From: Takakia lepidozioides
Lineage: Eukaryota; Streptophyta; Takakiopsida; Takakiales; Takakiaceae
Reading direction: 5' to 3'
Length of the DNA stretch: 64,000 nt
Assembly: GCA_030704615.1 (NCBI GenBank)
Contig: CM060732.1
Coordinates: 75,127,053-75,191,052, forward strand
The position numbers and the translations under genes are program-made. How positions within the stretch are numbered: the first letter of the stretch is position 1; each line of letters begins with the position of its first letter. Positions 22,954-34,419 of this stretch are shown one piece after another. Under the pieces are notes generated by a model that had not been told where the DNA came from, ran no database searches, and saw nothing but the letters and a program-made list of their open reading frames with translations.

Positions 22954-24300
22954 CTAGGCTTGAACCCAGTTATAGCACACTCCCTTTGCATCCTCGATGC
23001 ACCCACGTTTGCAATACATGTCCATGAGTGTATTGTTCAGAATGACATCTGGTACAATTCCAGCTTTGACAATGTCACCATGGAGCTCTTTCCCCTTTTC
23101 CAGGACTGCCAGGCTCACACACGCATTGCAAACTGGAACAAATGTGATATGGTCGGGCTTCACCCCTTCCCGCATCATTTGCTCATAGGTCTCCAAAGCC
23201 TCCATCCCGCGCCTCTGCTGTGCATATCCTGTAATCATCGCATTCCACGACACCACATCTCTTTCAGCCATATTGTGAAACACTCCGCATCCTCAATGCA
23301 CCCGCATTTGGCATACATGTCCACAAGGGTATTGTTCAGAATGACATCTGGTACAGTTCCAGATTTGACGATGTCACCATGGACCACTTTCCCCTTTTCC
23401 AGGGCTGCCAGGCTCGCACACGCACTGGAAACGCAAACAAATAAGATGTGGTTGGGCTTATATTCCTTCCAAAACTCTCCTCGTCTCTGTTATCTGTTTT
23501 TGGATTCCTTCCTGTTGCCAAATTGGCAGTAACATGCCAAAATCAATCGAAACCACCATAGATCCACCCACAAGCTAACTTGCAGAATTTAACATGAAAA
23601 TTAGGGATGACTCTGATAAGAGAGAAAAACAGGCTGAAATGTTTTGAAGAAGGTGCCTTTGTCAGCAGTGCCTAATTTTATCAACTGAGCCGTGGCCGCT
23701 GCTGCTTCCAGATGACCATCTACCCATGCAGGTCTCTTGTAGCTATCGATCCACAGGAAATCATCATGTAATCTTGTGCTTGAAATCCGGCCCTCTTGGA
23801 TGAATCTGGACCCGCACTATATCCCTGCTCCGTCAACTATCCCTGCCTCTGCACAAATCCCTCGGCTTGCAGCTAGCGGCTCACAATGACGGCCTAGATT
23901 TGTTGTAGCAAACACCCCAACCGTACTCATACCACACAGGTTCCTATGCTGAATTGCTTCTGCTTCTCTCTGTAGTCAAACAAGCATTCACCTTGTTGCC
24001 TCGATTGTCCCACAATTGACTGGGGTCGGAAAACTATTCCTTCCAAAGCTTCTCCTCGTCCGTGTTATCTGTCTTTGGATGCTTTCCTGTTGCCACATTG
24101 GCAGTAACATGTCAAAATCCATCCGAACCACCATAGATCCAGCCAATGGGCTAACTTGCAGAATTCAACATGAAAAAGTTGGGACGACTCTGATAAGAGG
24201 GTCAAACAGGTTGAAGTGGGCTGAAGAAGAAGGTGCCGCACCATTTTGTCCTTGGCCTTGTGTCATGGCACTTTACTGCCCATATTGTCATGTTCATCCA
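22954..24300 (-). pseudogene. PDF-motif / PPR pseudogene
   Basis: Read on the minus strand. 24290-24000 holds a copy of the exon for the first half of an OSB-type PDF motif (EEKLWKE, stop, then SDPSQLWDNRGNK) followed by a GTGAAT donor. 23805-23660 holds the second half with an intact PDF core (GPDFKHKIT, then a frameshift and RPAWVDGHLEAA). 23580-23440 is another first-half exon copy that runs directly into PPR sequence. 23430-22954 has two PPR repeats (EALETYEQMMREGVKPDHITF, NTLMDMYCKRGC). It is a relative of the gene at 35307-39521, degenerate and shuffled, and preserves the same PDF-plus-PPR combination. The DYW end is absent. Confidence 0.8.
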
Positions 24301-24309
24301 TCCAAAGGA

Positions 24310-25638
24310 TCACAGCCTTCAAGAATCCATTGTCATAATCTGAGTCCCAAAATTACAGATTCAGTAACAGAAGCTTCACAAGTTGGAAGGCTGCCTCTTC
24401 AATTATAAACATACCATCTACGTCTGCACATTATCTTGTACTGCAATACCGTAGTACGGCCTCACTCTGATAAATGTTTTGAGAGGAACTTCAAGAGAAC
24501 CCGTTCAGTTGATTTGGAGAATAGATAAGCATTTGTTGGGTACTAAGCCTACTCTGAACAGTAATGAAGATAAAATCAGATGGCTCAAGTTCTTGAGGTT
24601 CCAAGTCAGGCGTAGCAAAGAAAATAGTGGATTTCAGCAACCCATCCATTCTCTGCATTCACCGTGCCACCGTTCAGCTGTAGACTGAAAAGGTGAACTC
24701 AGTCATGTGAATACTCATCATAGATCACACTTAACAGTTTTCAGTTACTATTGCTCAACCCAGAGGATTGACTCACTGGATTCAGATTCACCAATTGAGA
24801 GCCACATCCCGCTTTTGCAGAATCACTCTCAGCTGTCCAAAGGGTACCCTGGATAAAACATGGTGAATCACATGTTGGCAGAGGAGTACTGAAATGTCAA
24901 GGGACAAGACAAAGTGGCTACTCAAATCGTCACAAATTATGTCCAATCAACCTTACCCCTTGTATTGCTACACACCAAACACGATACAAAACTGTGAGTC
25001 GAGGAAACAAGAGCAGGCTTCGTTGACATCAGCTGCCAACACAAGATTGAGAAAGTCATTGAATTCAATGCTCCTCAATGTCAGAATAGGTTGATGACAA
25101 TGAAGAACTTGGTAATTTCCCATCTTGAAGAGAATTCAATTCATGATAGATTTCGTCTCACAAATTTGAATGCAGCAGATTGCTAGTTTACTTTTCTGGC
25201 ATACAGACCAAATTCAAGAAACGAAGGCCGTCATAGAACCATGAAGGAGAAGAATGCAAGAAGATGATGAATTTGATGACTTTACATTATGCGTCGATGA
25301 AACATTCTCGCTGAACTATTTGACATAAATACTAAAAAATGAATGCTTACAATGTAACGAGCCTCAGTTGCTAGAAATGTTTCTCTGATTTGAACTCCCC
25401 TACGATATAGTGTTGTGCAACTTACTCACCGCAGGCTGTTGCTCAATTCTGCATCTGCGTTGCAAAGAGCTGTCTGGCCCGATGCGTGCTACAATCTGAA
25501 AAGCCGGTGAAATCCTGGTACAAGATAGATGGTCTCTGAGTACCAAGCGACCTCCATCGCAAATAAATTACGTGGAAACATTGATCCGTCGAATGAATTC
25601 CTGTAGCCCAGCTGGTGTTTGAGCATGCATCCCTGTTT
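24310..25638. other. No gene; downstream flank of Cactin
   Basis: Nothing recognisable apart from the probable 3' untranslated region of Cactin next to 25638. Polyadenylation site not determined. Confidence 0.45.
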
Positions 25639-27528
25639 CTACCGCCGATACCTGTATCTCTTGAAATTGAAGTAGACATGCAGAATCCCCCGCTCAAACG
25701 TGCACTTGAATCCTTTCTTGTGAGAGTACTCCCACTCCTTGTTCACAATCCGAAACGCAATATCCTCATAAGGCGGACCAGCATGAAAGCGAATGAGGCA
25801 GGTTTCCCCCTCGCTGCCATCCCTCTCAATGAAGTAGGTGGGCGCCTTGGTCTTATCCACCAGATCGGGATAGAAGATGTTGAACTTGTACCCCTGCACG
25901 ATCTTCGGGGGTGGATTGTCGTGGTCGTAGTGGGTCTGATTATACTTGTTCCATTCATACCCTGTGTGCACCCGGTTGAAATACTTGGGCTTCCGGGGCC
26001 TGTATTTGTCGTGCCACCAATACACCTGCGACTCAAGGTTAACCTCCGACCCTGGACCAAGCATAGTATCGCCGTCCTCCATGCCGCCCATGGATTTCAT
26101 CATGGAAGCACGCTCCAGAGGTGTAAGCTCCAGAGGGTCCTCTTCGGCGACGGCGGGTCTGGCAGCTGCCTCCTGCAACCTGCGTTGCTGCTCATCCAGC
26201 ACCTCCGCCCTCTTCCTCTCCAAATCTGCTTTGTCTGCTTCAGGATCCAACACCTCCAAGCCATCGACCTCGTGCGTTGGCTCTGGAGAGTAGTTGCCCG
26301 CATCCTCTTCGTCTTCTGTCTGCGTTTCATGCACAATTGGCTCTGGTGACACTGCAACCTCAGGCTCCCAGTCACTTGAGGGCTTCCCCTCTGGCTGTTC
26401 GACATCGACATCAAGATCTTCACTGAGAGGCCGCTCCTCAAATCCATCAACGTATTCCATGCGTTTCAAGTGCTTTCGAAGGAGCTCAACGTGAATCTGT
26501 CTCAGCCGGGCCTTGGCTTTATAAATGTGAAGGCGCTTCAGAACTGCCTCCCAGTACTCCACCACTTGCGCTGTGCCTGTGAGCATCTTGGCCTCCGTTT
26601 GCTCCTGCAGATCATCCAGCTCCGCTACGCTCTGACCCTGCAACATGTGATCCACTTCATCATCCACTCCATGCAGGCCGAGGTCTTCTGTGAGAAGATC
26701 GTGAGGAGGTTCCTCCCCACGCAGCCTTGCCCTATCCAGCGCGACCCTCTTCCGAGTCTGCGCAATTTCCCAGTCGCAAACAACCATCATGAATTCCCAA
26801 AATTCAATATGAGTTTGCGTCGCCCGGTCCAACTCGAGGTGCATTTCGATATCTTGACGCAGCTCCTCCATCTCCTTCAACGTCAAACCCTTGTAAATCT
26901 TATACGGCTCAGTAATATCGGGGTCAAAATCCTCAGACAAGTTCAAGTTCTTCGACAGCACATCAATAGGCTTCGCGCGGCCCTCCCGCAACCGTATGTC
27001 CGACCGCACCTTACTCTGCTCGAAGTGAAACTCTTCCTCCTTCTTCTGCCAGTCCTGATACTCCGCTCTCGCCCTCTCCCGCGCAAGCAACGCCATCTCC
27101 TCCTCATGCTGTGCCTTCTCAATTGCCCGCTCCTCCCTCCGCTTCTTCACCTTCTCAATCTCCGCCATCCGCTCCCGCTGCCGCTTCTTCTCCGACTTCA
27201 AACTCATCTCCGACGGCGTCAACCCCTGCGTCAGGTCCCGCTCTATCTTCTTCCGCCACACAAACCTCTCATTCAGGTTCGAATCGCCAAACGGATTGCT
27301 ATCGTTCGAGTACCCCGCCACACTCGACGTCCTCAACCGCTTCGCAACTTTCTGCGCCTTCTTCTGCGCTTTCCTGGCCGCGTACTCCCGCAGCTCCTCC
27401 TCCGTAAACTTTGGAGGCTCACTCCTCTCCGAATCATCGCTCTCGGAGCCCCTCTCCGAATCGCTCTCCTTCCGCGTCCGCCTGTGACTCCTCTCCTTCC
27501 GCTTCTTCTGCTCCTTCCGATGCCCCAT
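25639..27528 (-). CDS. CTN: Cactin homologue
   Basis: A single uninterrupted frame of 629 residues starts at ATG 27528 (MGHRKEQKKRKERSHRR). The N-terminus is rich in Arg, Lys, Ser and Glu, as in nuclear speckle proteins. Residues of about 60-190 form a charged, coiled-coil-prone stretch. The middle (about 200-350) corresponds to the Cactin mid region (LTLKEMEELRQDIEMHLELD). The last 131 residues (from about 499) are the strongly conserved Cactin C-terminal domain, with YWWHDKYRPRKPKYFNRVHTG, YKFNIFYPDL and the terminal VYFNFKRYRYRR. In plants and animals Cactin is a spliceosome-associated nuclear protein needed for accurate pre-mRNA splicing. Intronless coding sequence and a telo-box just upstream are notable. 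Confidence 0.95.
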   Translation of the reverse strand: MGHRKEQKKRKERSHRRTRKESDSERGSESDDSERSEPPKFTEEELREYAARKAQKKAQKVAKRLRTSSVAGYSNDSNPFGDSNLNERFVWRKKIERDLTQGLTPSEMSLKSEKKRQRERMAEIEKVKKRREERAIEKAQHEEEMALLARERARAEYQDWQKKEEEFHFEQSKVRSDIRLREGRAKPIDVLSKNLNLSEDFDPDITEPYKIYKGLTLKEMEELRQDIEMHLELDRATQTHIEFWEFMMVVCDWEIAQTRKRVALDRARLRGEEPPHDLLTEDLGLHGVDDEVDHMLQGQSVAELDDLQEQTEAKMLTGTAQVVEYWEAVLKRLHIYKAKARLRQIHVELLRKHLKRMEYVDGFEERPLSEDLDVDVEQPEGKPSSDWEPEVAVSPEPIVHETQTEDEEDAGNYSPEPTHEVDGLEVLDPEADKADLERKRAEVLDEQQRRLQEAAARPAVAEEDPLELTPLERASMMKSMGGMEDGDTMLGPGSEVNLESQVYWWHDKYRPRKPKYFNRVHTGYEWNKYNQTHYDHDNPPPKIVQGYKFNIFYPDLVDKTKAPTYFIERDGSEGETCLIRFHAGPPYEDIAFRIVNKEWEYSHKKGFKCTFERGILHVYFNFKRYRYRR

Positions 27529-27529
27529 G

Positions 27530-28800
27530 GGAATCCAAAAACTGCCAAATATGCAAAGCAAAAACTCCAACCTCGCACTCAACCCTAAACCCTAAGTGAC
27601 GAAACCAAAACCGACCATCGCAGCGTCGTCGGCAACGGCTGCAATGCGAAACAATGGTAGGAAAGCAAGCGGCCGCGAAGAAACAGAGCAATCGTGTGCA
27701 GCAAGCGACGAAACCCTAGCCGGAGCGCACAGAGAAGAACTTCAAGGCGGAGTCTCGTCCCTCTCTCTCCCTCGCACTGATCGTCAACAACGGTGTGATC
27801 TTGTCCATGGGAGACCATACCCGCTTGAGTATCAACCTGGTATCAAGGTAGTATCACCCAAGTGCGCTACGAGTATCATCTAGGCATCGGTTGGGCGCAG
27901 AAAGTCTTTGGGGGACATACCGCTGCAATGAGCATGCAAGCTACACCCAGAAGTTGAAGGCCTGTCAGGAACCGGTCGAGAGATTGTCATGTAAAGTGTG
28001 TCTGGAACCAGCTTGTACTCTTCAGCAACCTGTAGTGAACAAATCCAACCTCAAAAGTTATGGCATCACTGACCATAAACTGCATCTAGGTTGAGCAAGG
28101 ATGTCATTCCAAAGCATATTGGTCACTAACTATTTTTAGGGCACACACATCCTGAACCAGGTTGCTCAAAGAGGGGAAAGGCATTGGTCACACATTCATA
28201 GAGGACCTGGCAATCATCAGGAACAGGCTCAGAATTTTGTGTGGCCTCGTCGTTATGAGGCTGGTCAGATGACCGTCAGGCCGTCTCATTAATATAGGAG
28301 CAAACTACCTTCATGCCTCAAGGACTTAGAATTTTTTTGGCATATGAATTTTACAACTACCTCCATGCAGGTAATTTTAGGATTTTCTTCATGAAGGTAG
28401 TTGCAAAACCAAGCTGACACCCAAGGTTTCTCAGGGTTTGGCCCTTCACTTGTCAAGGGAGTTTGCCACATTGCACCACGTGGCACGTTTTTCTTGGCTA
28501 TCCTAGCTCTGATATCGACATCTGGGTTTGTAGCCCCAGTAATACTCCCCTATTCCAATTACGTTCGATAATGGACCCTGCTCGCGGCCCCGCCGCTCGC
28601 CGGATCCGCCCGGTGGCCATTATCTAGTACTTAGTCGTGTATTACATTATTTACCTTTACTTTACTGCGCAGTTGGAATAATGTACACACATGACTATGT
28701 ACCCCAACTCATTTACCCAGTAAAATCGATTCTTACTTGAAGTACTTAGCAATTTGCTACAGTCAGAATCAACAGCGCAGGGATTGCAAGAAGAGCGCGA
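27530..28800. other. Cactin upstream flank and non-coding sequence
   Basis: Up to about 27830 this is the probable 5' untranslated region and promoter of Cactin. Beyond that no gene is seen. A small inverted repeat pairs GCAAACTACCTTCATG near 28303 with CATGAAGGTAGTTGC near 28390. A short GC-rich island at about 28575-28620 interrupts AT-rich sequence. Confidence 0.45.
27581..27595. promoter_or_regulatory. Telo-box upstream of Cactin
   Basis: AACCCTAAACCCTAA lies 53 bp upstream of the Cactin ATG; a further AAACCCTAG lies near 27711. In plants such interstitial telomere-like motifs are common near transcription starts of housekeeping genes. Activity here is inferred. Confidence 0.55.
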
Positions 28801-29053
28801 TGGAAGGATATTCCAGAGCTTAGAGAAATCGAGGCAGAGTGGAAAGATGAGAATTCCATGCTGGCAGCGACACAGTCCTTTGGATTGATCGCGATGGACA
28901 GAGATTCACAGATGATCTCAATCATCTTGGCAACGGAACGATCTGGCGTACTCGTAGCAGTTTGCTGAAGGCAGTCAAAGAAGAGGATTTCTTTGGTCTG
29001 TCTGGACCTCTGCAGGAGTTATGTGAGGAGAAAACCAAGGAAGCTGAAATATG
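28800..29053 (+). pseudogene. BTB/T1-domain remnant
   Basis: In two frames one reads WKDENSMLAA and then WIDRDGQRFTDDLNHLGNGT followed by EEDFFGLSGPLQELCEE. The order matches the T1-type BTB domain of KCTD-like and plant FIP2-like proteins (ENSMLAAMF..., FIDRDG..F..ILN.LR.G, ...EA.FFGL..). A frame change lies near 28880 and a stop at about 29065. It is a decayed fragment, and no other part of such a gene was found. Confidence 0.5.
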
Positions 29054-29065
29054 GAAGACAAGCTG

Positions 29066-32000
29066 TGATGAGTGACAAGCGATGTGGAAAATGCCGAAAT
29101 GTAGAGACGGCTGTTGAATCGGCACCCCCACGGCAGCACTTCGAAGAGCTCTTTCAAGGGGACTCCTGCGGACGGACCCGCTAGTTCTTGCTTGGAATGA
29201 GCGCGTGTTCCGGTTCATTCAACACGGTACCCGGGGATGCTCGCTCAACTGTATTCTCCTGTATTCTCCTCTGTACATTCAATCTTCACCAGAAGTGCTG
29301 CATTGGAAACCACGATACCAGTAAAGGTCGGATTCCAATTGTTGAATGTCAACGATTACTATCTTCCGCAATGTTACCAAGATGTGCAACATTTGTTTGC
29401 GAAGAGTACTGTTCCATGGGAGCTCTAATCTGTTCCTTTCTCTTCGGAATAGGTCCACAGAGGAAGGATTCTTAGGGACCTTGTAAATTCGCCTCAATGT
29501 CTGGATGATTGGGAACTCGAAAGTTGCACTACTTAGCTTCTGAATACTTTGAAATTGTGATCTGTACATTGAGTTGTAAAGTAACTTTTCTGTCGCTTAA
29601 GCATTCGTCTTCATTGCTGCAGCCAACGCTGTGAGGAATAGAGACATTTGGTGTCCAGAAGCAGTCCAAGATCTAACTTCCAGGCATGTGGTTGGCTCAG
29701 TCTGTCTATGACACATTCATCAACACCTGAGCAGCTTTTCGGTGAATGATTAAACTGTGCCATCCTTATCCTGACCTCTTTATGGTTCTGGTGTTGACTA
29801 CGAATTCCTTAAATTCTCTTGGAACCTTTGGCCTTTCCAAGGGTTTCAGTAAGGTGCACAGTTTGTTTACCGGTGTTATAATCTTAAGTGGAAATGGTTT
29901 TGGGTTTGTATGATCATTTGTCGACTTATATCATGCAATTTCACATCCCTCTCTTCCTGCACAATGGAAACATTCTGACCCCTCTTGTCCCCTGTGGTTT
30001 GCAACGTGTGATGGATGTGTCCATCTTCCTGTCGAGAAACCTGATGTATTTAGGTTGTCTGTGCCGATAGCTGTCCTGGACCGATCCTGGTTCTGATACA
30101 ATCTCAGTGTCTGCTTTTGGCCTTCAAGCAGTGAGGGGCTTTGGAGATGAATTCAGTGTGCACTTTATGGGGTGGTCGAGCTTACTCGCATTCACTCGAA
30201 TTTCGTTCAAGATTCCTGGATGCTTGACCAGCAAATTAGAACCCGCAGTCCTACATATACTACCTATTGTGCTGCTCCAACCTTCTGCTGCCATGGTGGC
30301 ATATGGATTTGCCTTTCATGCTGCCCAAAAATAGGTACTCCCCAAAAGGATTAGACACGGTGTTATCTTATCTCTTATCTGCCATATGAATCACATATGT
30401 ACCCCAAACGCCCGAAAAATCAAATCAGCTAGAGGCGAGCCTACGCTTAAGCGGCTGTCCGAATAGAAGTGGCAGCGGGCATTGGGCCCACATGGCCATT
30501 GCATGCCCCTTCAAAGTGGCTATTGCATGTGGGGCGCACATGGCTATTGCATGCAACATCTAGCAAGCCGACTCAGCTCAACTAGCGTGGCTATTTGCAT
30601 TGGGCCCACATGGAATCCATGCCAAGGAATGCTAGGGAAGGTTCTAGAACGGAGGTGATTTTCGCAAGGTATAGCCCAAAGTGGGAGCTCAGACAAGGAC
30701 CAGAGGGTGTAGGAGGATCGAGGGTTCGAGTAGGGTGGGTGATTTCAAGGTGCGGGAGGAGTGGGCCCAGGTCTACGTGCAGACTGCAGACAAGGAGATG
30801 GAAGGATTTTGGAGGACGGTGGTTTACTTGGGGCTGAAGGGTTGCTTGGTGTTGTGCTGATCCGCAAGACATGACTTGAGGGATGTATGTAAATAAGTGG
30901 CGTACCAGTTACTACTGATCCATGGGTGAGGTCTGTAGTCCCCTTGCTTATTACATGCGCTGTAAAGACTGTTGATGTAACGACGGACGAACGGACGAGG
31001 TTTTATGCCGACTTGTATTATTATTATGTCATGCTCTCCGTATTGAAGGCTAAATTTTCTGCTCGAAATAACATCTCCAACGCACTTGGTTGGCTGTATT
31101 CCATTGTGACCCGATACGCCTCTACACGGAATTTATATGACATCGAAAGAGAATATGGTTTTACGCTGACAAATAAACCCAAAGCCCGCAATGCGGCCAA
31201 TTGCTCTTGCACAGGTGGCTATTGCCCTGAACTGATGAAGATTGAGTTTCCAGGGCTTGTCCATCTCTCGGATTGGAGGGGTGGAATCTGGTGTTGATGC
31301 TGAGTGTATGTTCTCTATTTGTGAAAGATTGATGGAGTGGACCTGTAGAGCAGGGGGAAATGTTCTTGTCTGTGGGATCATATGTGAGTACAAGATTGAT
31401 TCAGTTTCTCTACAGTAGACCAGCACAGGCCCAGGTGGCATTACATGGATAGCGGATTTGAAATTGTCACACCTTTCAGACATTGGCTAGGGTTTTGATG
31501 GAAAGATTGATACAGAGGACAGAACATTTCAGTTCTTCAAAAGAACACCAGAGGTGGCATTTCATGGATGATAACTGATCTGAAATTGTTTCTAACCTTT
31601 CAGATTGGCTCAGGTAGGTCACTGGGAGAGACTAGGGGTTATGTTGCATGTCAAGACATTGTGCATGGAGCTGCAAGCCTTTATGTCCAAGCATAACTTC
31701 ACCTCCATGAGGACTTTGGTGGGTACTGGACTAACCTGTAATCTGGTACTGTCCACTGTATTGTCCTTTCATTTGTGATGGACGCTGCGCCACATGATGG
31801 CCACATGACAGGCGCATTTCCCTTCATTGGCTTTCCTTTTCTATGCTTAAACTGGATGTCTTAAGACAACTGCTAAGGGCAGGGTTGTGATAAGAGGAGA
31901 AAATGAACAGTATGCTCATTTACTTGTTTGCAGTGTGCAATGGAGCTCTATTCGAAATTCATGAAGTGGTGCAGTATGTAATTAGGCAAAGTGGCTGGCA

Positions 32001-32906
32001 GCCAGTTTACCAAGCTCTACTTACTTGCTAACCTGATGAGCATTCAATGACCCAGAAACCCAAAGTATAAGTATGTCTCAACTCGTCAGGATCGGCTGTT
32101 GAACAACCACGATATATGAAAATGGTGGGGCATAGTTCTTAGTGATTCTATGTGTACTAGCTAACAAGAAGTCGAAGAACGGATGAGGTAGATGGAGGTC
32201 GAGAAGGCTCCTATCAGGTACTTTTGAATGTAACTCTTGAGTGCCTTTACTGTGGAAAGTATTTATGAACTAAATAGCTTTCTCATAAAAGTTGGCTGAT
32301 TGCCAAAAAAGCAGACATTAGCCCAAGCCAACGAACGGCTGAGATTGATATTAGAGCGTGGTTGATCCAGATCAACTATTATGAAATGTGGCGGGTTTGC
32401 CTCACAAGAGTGTTGTAGTAAAATCATGTACAGACCTTCTGCAAAGTATTGCACAGGAGCAGATCACAAATTAATTCCATGTCACTCTGCTTCTCCCATC
32501 CTATTAGGTATCGACTAGCTGGAGATTAGGGGATTACTAGAGAGTAAATGGGATCTCGAGAGAGGGGGAGAATCCTCGAAGCTCCTACGAAGTAATTATG
32601 ACAAGCCAATGCCCAAAAAATAACAATAAGAGTCAGTAGAGAGATCCTGTAGATACAAAAGAATGATCAATCAAACAGATCAGGCCATTGAATGTCAAAG
32701 TACGAGGGGTTCCCACTGTGGGGTTGCATATACATGTAGCCTGACAAAAATACTTGTAAGCTTTAAAATTATTTACATGAATTGATTCTAAAACATGTCT
32801 TCAAAGATCTGCACTGTACTTTGCTTGTAATCCTGAGCAAATGAAGCAACACCATATCCTCAAGATGGATCTGTACAGATCTTGCAGGTTATGTGATCCG
32901 TTGTCA
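29066..32906. other. Non-coding region with short local repeats
   Basis: No gene recognised. Four imperfect copies of a TTGGGCCCACATGGC/ATTGCATG unit occur at about 30480-30620. A duplicated 58-bp segment (GGTGGCATT.CATGGAT...AAATTGT) occurs at about 31430 and 31550. A 123-codon frame at 30926-31297 has no family resemblance and is not called. Confidence 0.4.
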
Positions 32907-33944
32907 CTAGAAGCTGCGGCCGTAGATGAGATTGAGCCTCTCGTAGACGGATTGAGTTTCTCTGGAAGAAGAAGCTTGTGTCGACTTAGTGACAGGATGG
33001 GTAGTTATACCGCAGTGACTTTTGGGTATTGCAACTTGTATGCCTGCATCATCTTGCATGCCCCTGCGTTTCTTCCGCAACGTTCCTCCCAACGTGAAGG
33101 TGAAATTAGGGCAAACTCCACTTCGACAAACGCAGCGAGGTTGACCCTTGGATTTGTTGTTCCAGTAAAGGAACCGGATCTTATCAGACAAACATTGGGG
33201 ACACCTGTGGTCACCTGGGTAGTCTGCAAAAGCAATCTGGTTGGCTCCAGGATCTCTCTTTCTTTTTTTCGTTTCTTGATAAGAATTGGCCATATGCATC
33301 ACGTTGGGATCCAATTCATGAAAAGTTCCGTCCGTGACCAATTGAAAATTATCCATAAAATCTGTCTCGAAAAACTGGTCGTCATCGACCTCTGAGTGAC
33401 CATTGGGAGCCAGAAATTTAATTTCTTGATCAGGATGGGCCATTACGTTGCACTCCAATTCTTGCAAAAGAGCTTCCGGTCGTTCAGGGGCTTGAGAGCA
33501 ATTGGATTCTTTGTTTTGCCCCAACTCCAACTCCGATTCCGATGGATGCAGAAATACATCGAATTGTTCGAGGAGTCCATCTTCGTCCACCAACGGCAAT
33601 TTATCCAGAAAGTCTGTCTCCAAAAACTGGTCGTCATCGACCTCTGAGTGACCATTGAGAGCTAGAAATTTTATTTCTTGATCAGGATGGGCCATTACGT
33701 TGCACTCCAATTCTTGCAAAAGAGCTTCCGGTCGTTCAGAGGCTTGAGAGCAATTGGATTCTTTGTTTTGCCCCACCTCCAACTCCGATTCCCATGGATG
33801 CAAGACATCGAATTGTTCCAGGAGTCCATCTTCGTCCACCAATGGCAATTTATCCATAAAGTCTGTCTCCAAAAACTGGTCGTCATCGACCTCTGAGTGA
33901 CCATTGAGAGCTAGAAATTTAATTTCTTCATCAGTATGGGCCAT
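32907..33944 (-). CDS. Dof-like zinc-finger protein with tandem acidic repeats
   Basis: The frame is open from 34127 to 32907; the first in-frame ATG is at 33944. The C-terminal part contains CPQC, then 21 residues including YWNN and QPR, then C-x4-C and GGTLRKK. This strongly recalls the plant Dof finger (CPRC...YYNNY...QPR..C..C.....GGTLR) but has extra residues between the last two cysteines and GGTLR. Upstream, three near-identical acidic repeats of 83-84 residues (DEDGLLEQFDVFL, ELGQNKESNCSQA, EVDDDQF) could act as an activation region. A fourth repeat further upstream is out of frame. A basic KKRKRD segment could be a nuclear signal. It is either a fast-evolving transcription factor gene or a decaying one. 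Upstream exons are possible. Confidence 0.55.
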   Translation of the reverse strand: MAHTDEEIKFLALNGHSEVDDDQFLETDFMDKLPLVDEDGLLEQFDVLHPWESELEVGQNKESNCSQASERPEALLQELECNVMAHPDQEIKFLALNGHSEVDDDQFLETDFLDKLPLVDEDGLLEQFDVFLHPSESELELGQNKESNCSQAPERPEALLQELECNVMAHPDQEIKFLAPNGHSEVDDDQFFETDFMDNFQLVTDGTFHELDPNVMHMANSYQETKKRKRDPGANQIAFADYPGDHRCPQCLSDKIRFLYWNNKSKGQPRCVCRSGVCPNFTFTLGGTLRKKRRGMQDDAGIQVAIPKSHCGITTHPVTKSTQASSSRETQSVYERLNLIYGRSF

Positions 33945-34240
33945 TACGTTGCACTCCAATCCTTGCAAAAGAACTTCCGGTCGTTCAGGGGCTTGAGAGC
34001 AATTGGATTCTTTGTTTTGCCCCAACTCCAACTCCGATTCCGATGGATCCAGAAATACATCGAATTGTTCCAGAAGTCCATCTTCGTCCACCAAATCCCA
34101 AATCTGTCTCCAAAAGCTGGTCGTCACTAACCTCTGATTGAAAGATATTAAAAGCCAGATTGTTCATTTCTTGATCAGGCTTAGCCATCACGATGCGCTC
34201 CAATTCCTGCAGAAGAGCTGCTTCCGATCGTTCAGAAACT
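33395..34240. repeat. Tandem repeat, 249-252 bp unit
   Basis: The landmark TCCATCTTCGTCCACCAA recurs at 33576, 33825 and 34077, giving periods of 249 and 252 bp, both multiples of three. A fourth, shorter copy at about 34128-34235 has lost about 11 bp and the frame. The units encode the acidic repeats of the Dof-like protein. Confidence 0.85.
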
Positions 34241-34419
34241 AGCCGAAACTCGACAAGCTATGCAAATAAGCACGTCTAGATATGAAGAATTCTGAATGTT
34301 GCTGTAGCTAGCGTGCAGTGAGGCAAGCACCAGCGTACCACGCCCACTTCCCTGGACCATGAACTGACTCTCGCTCTCTCGCACACGTCTTCACAGCCCA
34401 TGCACGCAGGGCACACTGT

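Noticed and set aside
26470-27588. 372-codon plus-strand frame opposite Cactin
   Set aside because: Leu/Pro/Arg-rich antisense shadow of the Cactin coding sequence, without motifs.
30926-31297. 123-codon frame as a gene
   Set aside because: No start context, family similarity or supporting splice structure was seen.
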